A stretch of DNA of 64,000 nucleotides from Doris montereyensis (Eukaryota; Mollusca; Gastropoda; Nudibranchia; Dorididae), in NCBI GenBank assembly GCA_037039925.1, contig JAXRKP010000007.1:190001-254000 (forward strand). The letters run 5' to 3'. The position numbers and the translations under genes are program-made. The notes beneath the pieces are model-generated. The model saw nothing but the letters and a program-made list of their open reading frames with translations. It was not told where the DNA came from and made no database searches. The number at the start of each line of letters is the position of its first letter. The first letter of the stretch is position 1. Of the stretch, positions 46,371 to 56,999 are shown in pieces.

Positions 46371-46829
46371 CTATTATTTCAAATACATCAATAATGCAGC
46401 TAAATGAAAAGTGGTGTATGAAATGTGAATTAATTACTTTCTTTTAAAATTGGGGAATGATTTTCGAAGAAGGGAACAACAAGAGGGAGGTAAAGAAGAT
46501 TCGTGTGAAAAAAGTGTTTTTTTAAATATCATAAGACTGACAAAAAAAAAAGGTTATAGAAACTCTTACCTTTAGTTTGTCCATTTCAAAGTTTCCTTAT
46601 CAAATGGATTTTTTGATAAACTGTACTGATTTATTTATTGAAATATGAAATGTGTTGTTTGTGTGGTTCTATGCCACAAAAATATGTAATAATGCGTGTG
46701 AATGACTGTTTTTCGCCAAATTTGAAATATTATCCCAAACTTAAATCAATTGGATTTCTCCCAATTTCCCATAGGCTCAGATTGATGCCAGAATCTGAGA
46801 TTGTCAAAATAATCAATGGGATAATCACA

Positions 46830-47400
46830 CTTTAGCACCGCCAGCTCTTTGCACCAAATATGATTACAAGCCCCAATTCAAACTTGATACTACTCCCTCT
46901 TCGCCCCTCTACAAGTACGTCATGAAACATGTTCCAAGTCGTCTCCCAAATTTTAGTCCTGGATTAGCACCACTGACCATAGGCACAACAGAGTAAAATA
47001 CACTGCAGCAGTATTAAGGCGGAAGTGATAGTAGGAAGACGACTTGGAAACACACGAAGCAGGGCTTCTGTTTGTTTCTTTTAATTTAGGGGGAGTGTTA
47101 CGGTGCGTTGCTGTCAGTGCAAGTCCGGCCCACATCATTTTCGAGATCGATACTGCTTGGCGATGCTAAAGTTCGATTATGTTAAGATAATCTTCTTCCA
47201 TCATGTTACGCACTTTAGCACCGCCAACATATCACACCAAATACGATTACAAACCCTAGCTTAACTCGATGCTCTCTCTCCTCATCACTCTACGAGTAAA
47301 CCTTTGTCACGATGTGTATTCCCAAGTCAGTCATCTACCTTTTATTACTCCCGCTCAGCACCACTGATCATAAGCACAACTGTGGAAAATACACTGTGGC
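46830..47400. repeat. Two diverged direct copies; possible LTR block
   Basis: 46833-47000 and 47216-47390 share CACTTTAGCACCGCCA, CACCAAATA-GATTACAA and CAGCACCACTGA-CATA. Between them, a purine run (TTTAGGGGGAG) ends directly at TGTTACGGTGCG (47096), which looks like a polypurine tract followed by a Gypsy-style LTR start. I could not define an LTR end, primer-binding site or coding region. Confidence 0.35.
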
Positions 47401-47406
47401 ACTGCT

Positions 47407-47543
47407 CGAGCTGGAGCAATTAACCCAAGAAGAGCATCGGCCCTATAGTTAGAGCTGGTTACGGTTGACCCGGGAAGCGCGCAGGTCTTATACTTAGGGC
47501 GGCCGTCATTGGCACAGGAAATGTGCAAGCCCCTATATTAGGC
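47407..47543. repeat. Three diverged 44-bp direct repeats
   Basis: The blocks end CTATAGTTA, TTATACTTA and CCTATATTA, with a shared GGAAGCGCGCAGG-like centre. They may be U3-type repeats of the LTR-like block. Confidence 0.5.
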
Positions 47544-48229
47544 TAGACTTCTTCAAAGAAAATTTCCACTTTCCTCAAAATGGTTTACGACGTAATTTGA
47601 CCTTTGAGTTCGTAGTTTAACAACAGCCAATGAAATGACAATTTATTTTAAGCTCAGCTTTCCCGGCAGCCTCGCTATCATTCGTCAGTGACGCTTTCCC
47701 ATTCAATACACTTTGTGCAAGCCTAAGTTGATTGCACGGCTATCGTTGCTATTGTTTAGTCTTTAGTTTAAGTTTCCTTTTTTGCAATAAGATCTTAATA
47801 TGAATTCCTTATTCTTTCAACTATCAGAAAATACATGTGTTATAGATCTTCATCATATATTTAAACGTGACATCATTTTTCACTTTAAACTAGATCTAAG
47901 TCTAAATCCTAGCTTCTCCCCTTGCACACACTCGTTTTTTCATGCAAATGGCTGGGGAAACCCCTCACTGTAAGCAGGTCACTTCCGGTAACACTAACAC
48001 CGCAAGCTTTTCTTGGGTTAATAAACGAGAGACGACTGACCTGGGAAGACGACTTGAAAACACTGAGCCACCACCCACCTCGTAAAATCCCCAACCTACC
48101 CCTCAACAAGCCAAATAAGGTCCCTCCAGCAGTTCATCCCAACAAAGATCACATCGATTGTGTGCCCGACTATGGTTCGCCCTCTCAGCTAGGTCTATAT
48201 CTAGAACAATTCTATTGATTTTCATTTCA

Positions 48230-48360
48230 AATTCAAAAGACAGAACAGAAAAACACTAGACTTCTAGATCTAGATTTTTAGAGATCTAGAAGTCTAGATC
48301 TAGAGCTAGATAGATCTAGAATAAAGATCTAGCTTCTAGATCCAGATCTAGATCAAAATG
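48230..48360. repeat. AGATCTAG-rich low-complexity patch
   Basis: Many overlapping copies of CTAGATCT/AGATCTAG, which is self-complementary. The same word occurs near 20240 and 54815. Confidence 0.8.
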
Positions 48361-48614
48361 AATTCTTACTCATAAAATAGCAATTATTTTAAATCATTAA
48401 TAAAGAGAGAGCCAGAAGTAAGCCAAAATGCCAATGGTACGGTCAACATTGCATTGAAACGAACATCGTTGAACGCACAACAGTAACAGTGTTACAACAC
48501 AGGGAACGGGAAATGGAAAGCATCCCATGAGTAAATCTAATCCAGAATATCTACTCATACTTCAACCCAATGCATTTGAACGACGTCTATTCGACAATAC
48601 AAAGACATAATTAC

Positions 48615-48730
48615 CGTTTTTCATAGATGTAGCAATCACAATTTTTTTCAACCGGTGGGAAGGGTTCACTATTCACTTGCCAGGGTTGTGTGGGAATCAA
48701 TGGCTCGCGCTGTCCGCCATTGAAACACAC
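48615..48730 (-). promoter_or_regulatory. WTAP: Candidate WTAP promoter and non-coding first exon
   Basis: This is a locally CpG-richer patch. On the minus strand CAATGGCGGACAGCGCGAGC (48723-48704) matches the AATGGCGG core typical of YY1-type promoters and start sites. About 100 bases on, AAAAACG is followed by GTAATT, a usable donor at 48615. This would supply the non-coding exon implied by the acceptor before the WTAP start codon. Confidence 0.35.
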
Positions 48731-48931
48731 TTCATATGCAAATTAGGAATGAGATAAAACGGTATGTACTTCTAGTGTTTCAGAAACATGCAAAGAATAT
48801 AAATTTACCTTTTTTCATGATATTATAACATTTTTTTCTAATTATTAAAATAATTCGATTCTTAGAACAAAATAGAAATTAAAAATTGAGTTTTTGTTAG
48901 AGGTTAATCAACAGAACGGAAGAAACAAGTT

Positions 48932-48944
48932 TAACCTTTGACCT
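48932..48944 (-). promoter_or_regulatory. DR1-like nuclear-receptor motif
   Basis: The minus strand reads AGGTCAAAGGTTA, one base from the direct-repeat-1 consensus AGGTCAAAGGTCA. It is about 200 bp upstream of the candidate WTAP start. Confidence 0.3.
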
Positions 48945-49909
48945 TTTGTTAAACATTTCAACGTAAGGTTAACGTAGCCCAGAGCTCAAGCCGATTCAAC
49001 ATGTAGGCCATAGAAAACGTCGGCCTTTAGAGCCCATTATTATTTTATTCAAATTTATTTCCAGACTTCAGATCTATGTAAAAGGTCGAGAAGTAACTTA
49101 TACAATATGCAACCAAATCTAGGGCAGTACATTAAGTCCAAGGCAATGACGTCAGCAAAACTCTCAAATCAAAGTTGTAGTTTGTTATTATGTCTTTCTT
49201 TGTAGCTGACGAAGGGTAGGCCATCCAAAAATTATGTTGTCCCGTTTTCTTTCTATTGGGCCTCTTAATACTGTTTTATATTCCTCTTTTAAAATCAAAG
49301 ATGCTTCGATTGTTTCAATTAGCCTAATCTCACATTACGATTTCTCTCTGATTAGGCTCTATAGAGATGTCTTTCCTCTTGTCATTGTCACTGACATCGT
49401 GTTCGATTGACCTATCTTCGGCTCATTACCATCAAAGACTGTATAACATTAACACATGTACATGTATTAATATATGGTTGGTACCATGTATTGTAATATA
49501 CGGTGTTTGGTAACATGTATTAAATTATTGTCGTCACAACATGATTGGCGATGTTGGAGTTATAAACATTACAGTTGTCAATAATTGTCCTGTCTCACAA
49601 AAATTGTCTCCAAATTCCATCTACGTTTGTCACAATTGTCTCTTGCAGTTTGTCCAAACTTCAGATTCTCTTGCCAGCTGAGAACTTGAGACTGTAGGAG
49701 CCTTTATTTTCAAAATGGGCCTATCATAGTCTATGTGAAGATTTACCCAATGATCTCTTAAAATTTCTTCTTCTTTTTGTTGTTTTTAGCAGACCAACAA
49801 TTATACTGGTAGTAGTGTGTTTTACAATATATATTATATATTGTACGGGTACATAATAAATGTAGGCCTACCTTAGAGGCACGCTCGAGGTCACAGATAC
49901 AGAAATGAA

Positions 49910-50000
49910 AAGGGGACTCGGTAGTCCAGAGGCAAGGCGTCGGCCTCTCAAACAAAAGTAAATGGGTTCCAGCCCTGCCAACGCTTGGAAAAATTTCTCG
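49910..50000 (+). mobile_element. SINE-A head fragment
   Basis: GGGGACTCGGTAGTCCAGAG and AATGGGTTCCAGCCCTGCCA are followed by only the start of the body. Confidence 0.65.
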
Positions 50001-51164
50001 ATTTTTTTAGAGCGAAATAAATCACCTCAGATGATATAGGCATGTAAACAGAATGAATGATAATAGAATAGCTTAATCAGTATCTAATGCTAAAACCCAA
50101 AGTAAAAGATCAAAAGGTAGGCCTCTGAGAAAGTGGGAAGAAAGTATAAAAGAGGCATTAATCAAAGAAATTATACTTTCACGGAAGGATACAGAACATG
50201 CCAGGACAGGGTAGCCTGGAGAAAGATCATTTGCATCTAAACCCATATATCGGAAGGTAGAACGGAAACAATTACTGAATTACTGATGATAAAGAAAGAT
50301 TATTTTTTTCAACTAGCGCAAAACCGTTCCAGTGCAATATGTGGTTGAAAAACGGGTGACAACAGTATTCCATCCGTCTAGCTTTGGCACAGTTTCAACG
50401 GGAACGCAATTTTCACTGTTGCATGGGTGTATGGGTGTGAAATCATAGCAACGTATCCTTTCATTTTCACATTATTTCAAAAGGAAAGAGGACTGGAGCA
50501 ACTAAGTACCGGTATGTCAGGAAGAAGACAAAGAAATACGTTCCATCCATCCTCTCACAGCTTTAATCTTGAAGATAAATGTGATATCTAGTAGATCTAG
50601 TGGTATTTTTTGAGTGTGTCTGCTTATAGAATTTTAGTAACAGGCCTGATAGTTATTATTTTCAATACGTGTACTCTGTTTGAATGATGTTACATTGTCC
50701 AATCGCGTTTTCTTCTTCAGATAATGATTTCCACAATCTGACAGACAGCGCTGATGAAGAACGAGTAAAGGTGTGTGTTGACTCTGGATGTTGGTACATA
50801 ATGTGTAGTTGGTAACTTGGTACATGTACACAATATTATTTTATTGGGCTAAAGCATAGGCGGTCAAGTCAAATGGCGGTGGTTTGATCTTGAAAATCTT
50901 AACATACAAAGTCTTAACAACGGGGACACAAGTAGGAATATCAGCAACAATAACTTCATCAGATCTTCAGAATAGAAATACTTGTGCTTTGATCGCCAAT
51001 GCTTGCCTCAGACTCGGCACAAGAAAAGAAGAAAAAAGAAACGCTACATGATGTAGGTCTTACAAAAGAAGCGCAGAGATGTTAAATTCACTGAATCCAC
51101 CAGTGAAAGTAAAGTTCCTTCAAGGCCAGTACTGAGCTTTTCCCGGTTTCAATACCATAAAGCG
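50001..51164. other. WTAP-SOD2 intergenic DNA, nothing recognised
   Basis: No coding or repeat family identified. Confidence 0.4.
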
Positions 51165-51375
51165 GAACAGGTGATAAAAAGGACATCAGTCCGACGCAGT
51201 GTTTTATTCCCAAGCTAGTACTTGTATCCCTTTGCACCTGGGTAAGAGTGGGGAAATGCGTGTTAAGTGTCTTTCCCAAGAAACACAACGTCGGACCTAG
51301 CTTTGCTATAATTCGAACTCGGGACCTCATGATCCCCAGTCCAGCAGCTTAACCGCTCGGCCATCGACGCCGAAT
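51165..51375 (-). mobile_element. SINE-B, second copy
   Basis: The minus strand has GGCGTCGATGGCCGAGCGGT (A box), then CCCGAGTTCGAATTATAGC (B box), then CTTGGGAAAGACACTTAACA. It matches the copy at 46171. Confidence 0.8.
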
Positions 51376-51869
51376 CCACCAGAGGAAATAATCTTATGGA
51401 CAGTGGTGCCATCATCTCATGGATATAGTTCTAATGGAAAAAGAAAAAGTGCTTCCTAACATACGAATGAAGCAAGCCCCGTTTCTCTCGTGCTGAAATT
51501 AATTGGATTGGATCCCTTTTCTATTCTTTTTTTCAAAGGAGACGGCTTTTTTGTGGCCTTTACCTAGGAACGCTTTGTCGTAACATCGAGGCAAATGCAC
51601 GGATTGTTACAATAACTTATTAACATCATAATAATATATAAATCCTTGCACATTATTGTATCAGAAGGCAACAAGGTCAAATTATAACGTTAATAAAATG
51701 AAAACAATGAAAAGAATAATAAAATTGAAGCTTTATAAAATTGCCTTGAATAATTTGTACGAAAAAAAGTGAACCCAAACTTTTTTGGTTTCACGGCAGA
51801 CGGGAAACTGAATAAACACTTGATGGATTTCCCCTTCTACTTCTACTCATTCTGGAAAAGTCTAATTAT

Positions 51870-52125
51870 TTTCGTCTTCCCTTTCTTGATTCTTCTCCAG
51901 TCTACTCGCCCTCTTCTTCTTCCTCCATTCTGTTTTCCTTTTGACATCATATTGTGTGATACCTGTATATAAGTGTGTAGATATTTCTTGTTTGTTGTCT
52001 GACGAAGGGTTGAATCCTGGGCCTCCATATGATCATGTACAGTAAGATGTCTGAACCTGAAACGTCACGTTTTTGTTCTATCTTCCTTGGTGGAGCTGTG
52101 ATTAATTTATTTAATTGTCGTTTCT
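51870..52125 (+). repeat. Hammerhead-like interspersed repeat, copy 2
   Basis: Same layout as 20130-20370: CATATTGTGTGATACC, AGATATTTCTTGTTTGTTGT, then CTGACGA with AGGGTT at about 52000-52013, and GAACCTGAAACGTCACG at about 52052-52068. Here the CTGACGA box is canonical, but about 40 bases separate the two sides of stem II. Confidence 0.5.
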
Positions 52126-52309
52126 TACTAAGGGTGAATTTTTTTTTGCATCTGTAAAAATGTAAACTTCAGCAAACGACCATAAATTTTTTTGAACACA
52201 CCACAGAACCAGCACGGTAATGGTAACGGCATGGCGTTGACTTGGGTCTTCTTTGTCCAGTGTGTAACGCATGTCATTTTTGGCCAGGGTCGGATCAGAT
52301 GTTTACTGG

Positions 52310-52440
52310 TCACGCGGGAGGTCGGTGGGTCCTATTTCTTTCCTTTCCTTATTTCACTTATCTTACATCTTGCTCTTTTCTCTTGCATAGCTCTGAGATT
52401 ACTGCAATAGTGGACAGGGTACATTTCAATGAAACAAACA
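52310..52440 (-). repeat. R1 repeat, near full length
   Basis: GGTCGGTGGGTCCTATTTC, TTTCCTTTCCTTATTTCAC, CTTACATCTTGCTCTTTTC and GGACAGGGTACATTTCAATG are R1 read in reverse. It lies 124 bp left of the Harbinger element. Confidence 0.75.
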
Positions 52441-52563
52441 AATCAGGTGGTCACCGAGTAGCCTACTTTGCTGACGCTGTAGGGATCGATGTCAATGGCA
52501 AGTCAGAAAGTTAATTGTTTCTATTAATGAAACGTGTACAATATGATCACATTTGCACAGTAA

Positions 52564-53800
52564 CTGCTTGTTCAGGCCAAAAAAGAAGGACGCGCGATGA
52601 CAGACGAGCATTGAAGGACGCGCGTCAGAATGTCTAAAATCTCTGTTAATCATCGATGTCTGTTCTCACCGTGCTACATTTGATGGACTCACGATTTTTA
52701 CGCGTTCGTCTGTCTTTTCACTTTTACTTTTACCGCTGCAATAAAATTTCAACGACATCGTCCGTCAAGTTAGTGCGACGTGTCATCTCAGGGGCTTTCC
52801 GCCGATACATCCGGTCTGGATGGCTGGACTGGGCAAATCTTTAACTGACCATATTGAAGTAGGGAAGGGTCGTAGATAAAATTTGATTTCATTTTTAAAA
52901 TCAGCGACCAAAAATCAAGGCGATTTTCGAGCATAATTTGCTTTTTCTCAATAATAAATATTTTGTTGTCGTAATTGTCTTCGATTGAATTAATTTTAAC
53001 AGTATAATAGTTCACTGCGTATTTTTTAAAACGAGTGTGTAGTTTTCATTTGAAACAGCTGCAATAGACTACACTTTCGTTAAAGAAGTCACAAACTCTA
53101 CATCATGGACATTATGGAATGCGATTTACTCATTAATGCTGTGTATAAAGACCTGGACTCTATGACAAGACAAACAAATTGTTTTCTAGAAGAAAATCAA
53201 GCAGGAAATCAATATTGAAGGTATGATTTTTATTTTACACAAAAAAGATGCTATCTTGAACATAACAATAATAACATGTTTATTGTATGTTTTGTAACAA
53301 CCATAATATATTATTAGTAATTAGTAAGAAATCAGGGGTTCCGCCTCTTTCATTTGCCGTTTGATCTACTTAAGTTAATCCTCATTTCCCTCCTCATCCT
53401 CTCCCTCCTCATCCTCCTCCTCATCATCATCATCCTGCAATTGGTCTATTCTTTTTCAATGGAGGGCAAAAGCAAGTGAAGTAATTTGTTGAAAGTCTCC
53501 GGTCTCATACGAATAATATATGCCATACATTTTTCTACGTCTGCAAGTACTTGCAGTAGTAGATGATGATGTTCTCCAAACAACAATCGCTGGGAACAAA
53601 TGGGATGGACCCAAAATCTTCTTCCGCTTCTTCTTCTCTTTTCATTTCGTCGTTTTAGCCATAACAACACCAGCAACGTTGCTTTGGCATCCATGTTGAT
53701 TACTTGACTACACTGACGAGCGATTTTTTCTATGTGAATGCATTTAGTCGTCCTTCATCGCACGTCCGTCATCGCGCTTCTTTTTGGTCTGAACGAGCCC
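52564..53800. mobile_element. Harbinger (PIF) DNA transposon, 1.24 kb, internally deleted
   Basis: The ends are inverted repeats of about 60 bases. Left: TTGTTCAGGCCAAAAAAGAA, then GCGCGATGACAGACG and TTGAAGGACG. Reverse complement of right: TCGTTCAGACCAAAAAGAAG, then CGCGATGACGGACG and GATGAAGGACG. Three-base flanks are TAA (52561-52563) and TTA (53801-53803), near the TWA target of this superfamily. It carries the start of a transposase on the minus strand and no complete second ORF. Confidence 0.85.
53446..53694 (-). pseudogene. Harbinger transposase N-terminal fragment
   Basis: An 82-codon ORF starting MDAKATLLVLLWLKRRN. It has the typical Harbinger/HARBI1 N-terminal layout: a run of basic residues, then RRFWVHPICSQR, a LFGEHHHLLLQVLADVEKCM segment, and IIRMRPETFNKLLHLLLPSI (family pattern: F-Y-RM-P--F--LL). 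Full transposases are several times longer and have a DDE nuclease domain, which is absent. The frame ends in an acidic/basic simple repeat (CTCCTCAT units). It can act only as a substrate for a transposase made elsewhere. Confidence 0.82.
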
Positions 53801-54019
53801 TTACAGTACTTATACGAATTGGTTTCTGGTGGCCATTCCTGAACCGGGGTGGCAAGGGTTTATAGGAAAGGGTGGAAAAGGGGCATAGTGTCAAAGTCAA
53901 AGGATGTGTGTGTGTGTGTGTTTTTGTTTGGATCTACGTTTTACCTCTTTTATGTTGTGTTTGCTCGCTTGGATCAATAATGACAGGTTACTTCGTCATT
54001 TTCATGTTGTTATTATTGA

Positions 54020-54126
<107 letters not shown>

Positions 54127-54639
54127 GTCTTTTATTATCAATATTTACTGAGCTTGTGCACACAATATTTGAGCTTGTTTCAAACAGGCCTCATGTCGTT
54201 CGGTTTTCATCTGTTTGAATTTTTACTCATCCTGTGAGGACCTGTTTTGTCTTTGCTCATTTGTTTACTGGTGTCAATAAAAAAAAAGGAAGAAAAGAGA
54301 AATAAATAAATAAAAAAGAAAGAAAGAAAGAAAAGTTGAAGAAACAGATTTGATGTAAGACTTTGTGCTAAATGATTGTAAGCTTTTTTCTGAGGGAATC
54401 GGTAACAAATCTTAGTGAAGGCTAATATAGCTAATATAGCTCCTGTTAAAAGCAGTGACATCGAACGATCAGATAGGCTTACAAACTTTAACCATATTAT
54501 TAGCACAGGCAAACAAAAACAAGAGTGTGACCTTGACAATCAAACTACGAACCCAAGCATGCAGCAGAGTAGCGTTTGCACGACTGTCTTGTATTCTGAC
54601 ATTCTGATTGGGTGAAAGCAAAGAAAACAACAAAATCAC

Positions 54640-54835
54640 CAATCGGATGGTAAAGATGGAAGACAGCCAGGTCTTGAGCCGCGGTCACTGACAGGTAGGC
54701 ATAAACGCAAAAGCCCAAGAAAGATCTCGGGAGCTGATGACCTTTGACCTGTGACGGACGATTTCGTGAGCGAGGACGTTTTGACTTTGCTGCCTGCTTC
54801 CCTGAAATCGAAATAGATCTAGATCTACCTACGAG
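54640..54835 (+). promoter_or_regulatory. SOD2: Candidate SOD2 promoter with DR1 site
   Basis: Upstream of the candidate SOD2 start codon are a CCAAT box (ACCAATCGG near 54640), a GC-richer stretch, and TGACCTTTGACCT at 54738-54750. The latter is the exact reverse complement of the DR1 consensus AGGTCAAAGGTCA bound by HNF4/RXR-type receptors. It lies 86 bp before the ATG. A function is inferred only from sequence and position. Confidence 0.4.
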
Positions 54836-54867
54836 ATGTTGTCCACAACAGCACTGACGTTGAAAAG
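54836..54867 (+). CDS. SOD2: SOD2 candidate exon 1 (start of mitochondrial presequence)
   Basis: ATG at 54836 opens MLSTTALTLK plus two bases, then the donor GTAAAA. The peptide is hydroxylated, uncharged-to-basic and alanine-containing, as in mitochondrial targeting sequences. Its phase joins to exon 2 as R-CFSKP-. In that frame a stop is met soon after, unless one base is missing near 62063, in which case it runs into NASLAAAVTTLKHTLPDL. The alternative is that translation starts at the ATG that opens exon 2, with this exon non-coding or absent. Confidence 0.35.
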
Positions 54868-56999
54868 GTAAAATCCATTAAAATCATACATTTGTGTTCA
54901 TGTTGCATGTTGATTTTGATTTGCAAAGGTGTCGTTCCTTAGACCATCTGTAAGCGTAGATCTATCTGAAGTTCTAAATTCCCATGTGTGGCGTGTTGCA
55001 AGGGCAAAACATGTAACATCTCGGACTCTTCTGGCTTTTGTTGTTATGGCTGCAATTCAATTTGAGATTTTGAAAAGATGCTTAACCCAGACATCCTGTT
55101 TAAATAGGTATAGATGTAGATCTAGCTGTTGATTATGGTTTATTTAGATGCAGATTTTAAAATTCAGTCATTTACTGTACAAAAGGTTGTACCCAAATTT
55201 ATAGTTTTGAATGAGACTGACCTCTTCTTATTATCTGATAGGATGTTGTTATATGTACTGCGAAGCTGGGATGTGCAAGTGGCGCCTCTGTTACCACAAG
55301 TGAACCAATTTAGAAACTAAACAGAAGAAGGTTGTCGTTATTTCCAATCCTGCTGTGAATGCTAAATTACTTTTGTTTTCAATATATATAGAGTAGGTGG
55401 GAAGGAACGGGAGGGGGATTGTCATGCAGTGCATGTCAAGTGTCAAACTCAGTGTTGGCCTGGGCATTAAGAGATGCATAAACACAATTGCATACACCAT
55501 ATCAGCGTAATCGGTGACAGGTCAAGAGGGATCTTCACAGGTCAAGGGAGGGATCTTCAAGCCTTTTGACTAACTCTGCCTCGCTACGCTTCACATCTTT
55601 TAAAACTCCTGTCCATTTAATTTTTCTGAGCTAGATTTAGATTGCTTAAAACAGTGTCATCAGTTAGTTGTAGATATAAAAGAAATTTTTTTTTTTCAAG
55701 GAAACTAAACATAAAAGAGAGGTTAAGAGAAAAATCTAAAATAAAAGCTGAAGTTTGGAGTTGTCTCAAGCTCGCTAGCCACTTTTATAAAAGATAAAGA
55801 CAAAGTTAAGGCCGCTGTTGTGCAAGGTGTGTGAAGGCACTATTTAACTCTTGTAAGGCTAACCTGCCGGCTGACCTCAATATGGGTCAATAATCTCGTT
55901 CCGCTGTGTACGAGGCTTCATATGTTTCCACGCTTGACCACGACGTACCTGTGATTATTGTTATTGTTTTTTCTCTTCGTTGAGTAAGGTGACATGTCGG
56001 CTTCATGGTCAGGCTTTACTCCAGTCATTCAATAATAGTGTGGTTGGCTGTGTCGAATTTTATGTAATAGAGTTTCAATGAACAACATCATTATATCTTT
56101 ATTTCTAAAGGAATCAATTTCATTCTCACATCTAAATAAAATGAGGGAACTATAATACTAATACTAGAGGAAATGTGGGACTGCGTTTCGCTAATCCCAT
56201 GACCCAGCCCAATGTGCATAGGTAACACATTCCCATTAGGAAAGAAACCGGCCTCCCGGTTTATTGCTTTCACAAGTGTGTGCCGCCCCAGCTGCGGCAA
56301 CACGCTCTATTCCAGACCTAACACCTCTCCTCAGCTACATGCTTCCCATGCTTTTTGAAAACTGTCTTCTTATGCTATGTCTATAACTAGTATCATCCTC
56401 ACTCTTCATTTACAATGACATAGATGATTCTGTACTATGCCTAGCAGGCAAGACGTGTATCGTGTGCTGTGTTGTTTTTCATTTTTACCAGTGGATTTCC
56501 ATCTTATTTCTCCTTCGGATTTTTATACCATTATATTTGTGAATGTGTTGTGTATATCTTAAAATACTTTTTTCGATTTTAATCAAATAAATTTTACAAT
56601 ATTTCAAATTTTAAATGGATCATATTCAATTCAACGGCTTTTTAATGGCATTTTATTTGGTGACAATTGTTTACTGTTTACACTTTAATACATTTTTCTG
56701 GAACGTCCCCTCCGATGTCACCGCGGTGGCAAGCGTAAACGTCATTTAATCAAAACAATCACCGGTCAAATAGAGTCATTCGCATCAAAACCACCACCCA
56801 CCTCAAATCTAATCACCATCGAAACACAACACGTTGCGGTCGCTGACACACAGGCAATGGGAAATGAGCTGTCAGATTTTCACTCACACAGAAAAAACAA
56901 AAACAACAACGGAAATCAACAACACTCTGACCAGTCAGGCAAAAAGGATAACAAAACAAAAAGGAACTTTCAAAAGATCTCACTATAATAAATTTGAAC
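54868..56999. other. SOD2: SOD2 intron 1, left part, no gene seen
   Basis: The stretch is non-coding by inspection. 56366-56421 (CTTCTTATGCTATGTCTATA, ACTAGTATCATCCTC, CATTTACAATGACA) is repeated at 59976-60036 on the other side of the LINE. Short ORFs have no recognisable domains. 56750-56990 may be decayed ORF1 or linker of the LINE. Confidence 0.4.
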
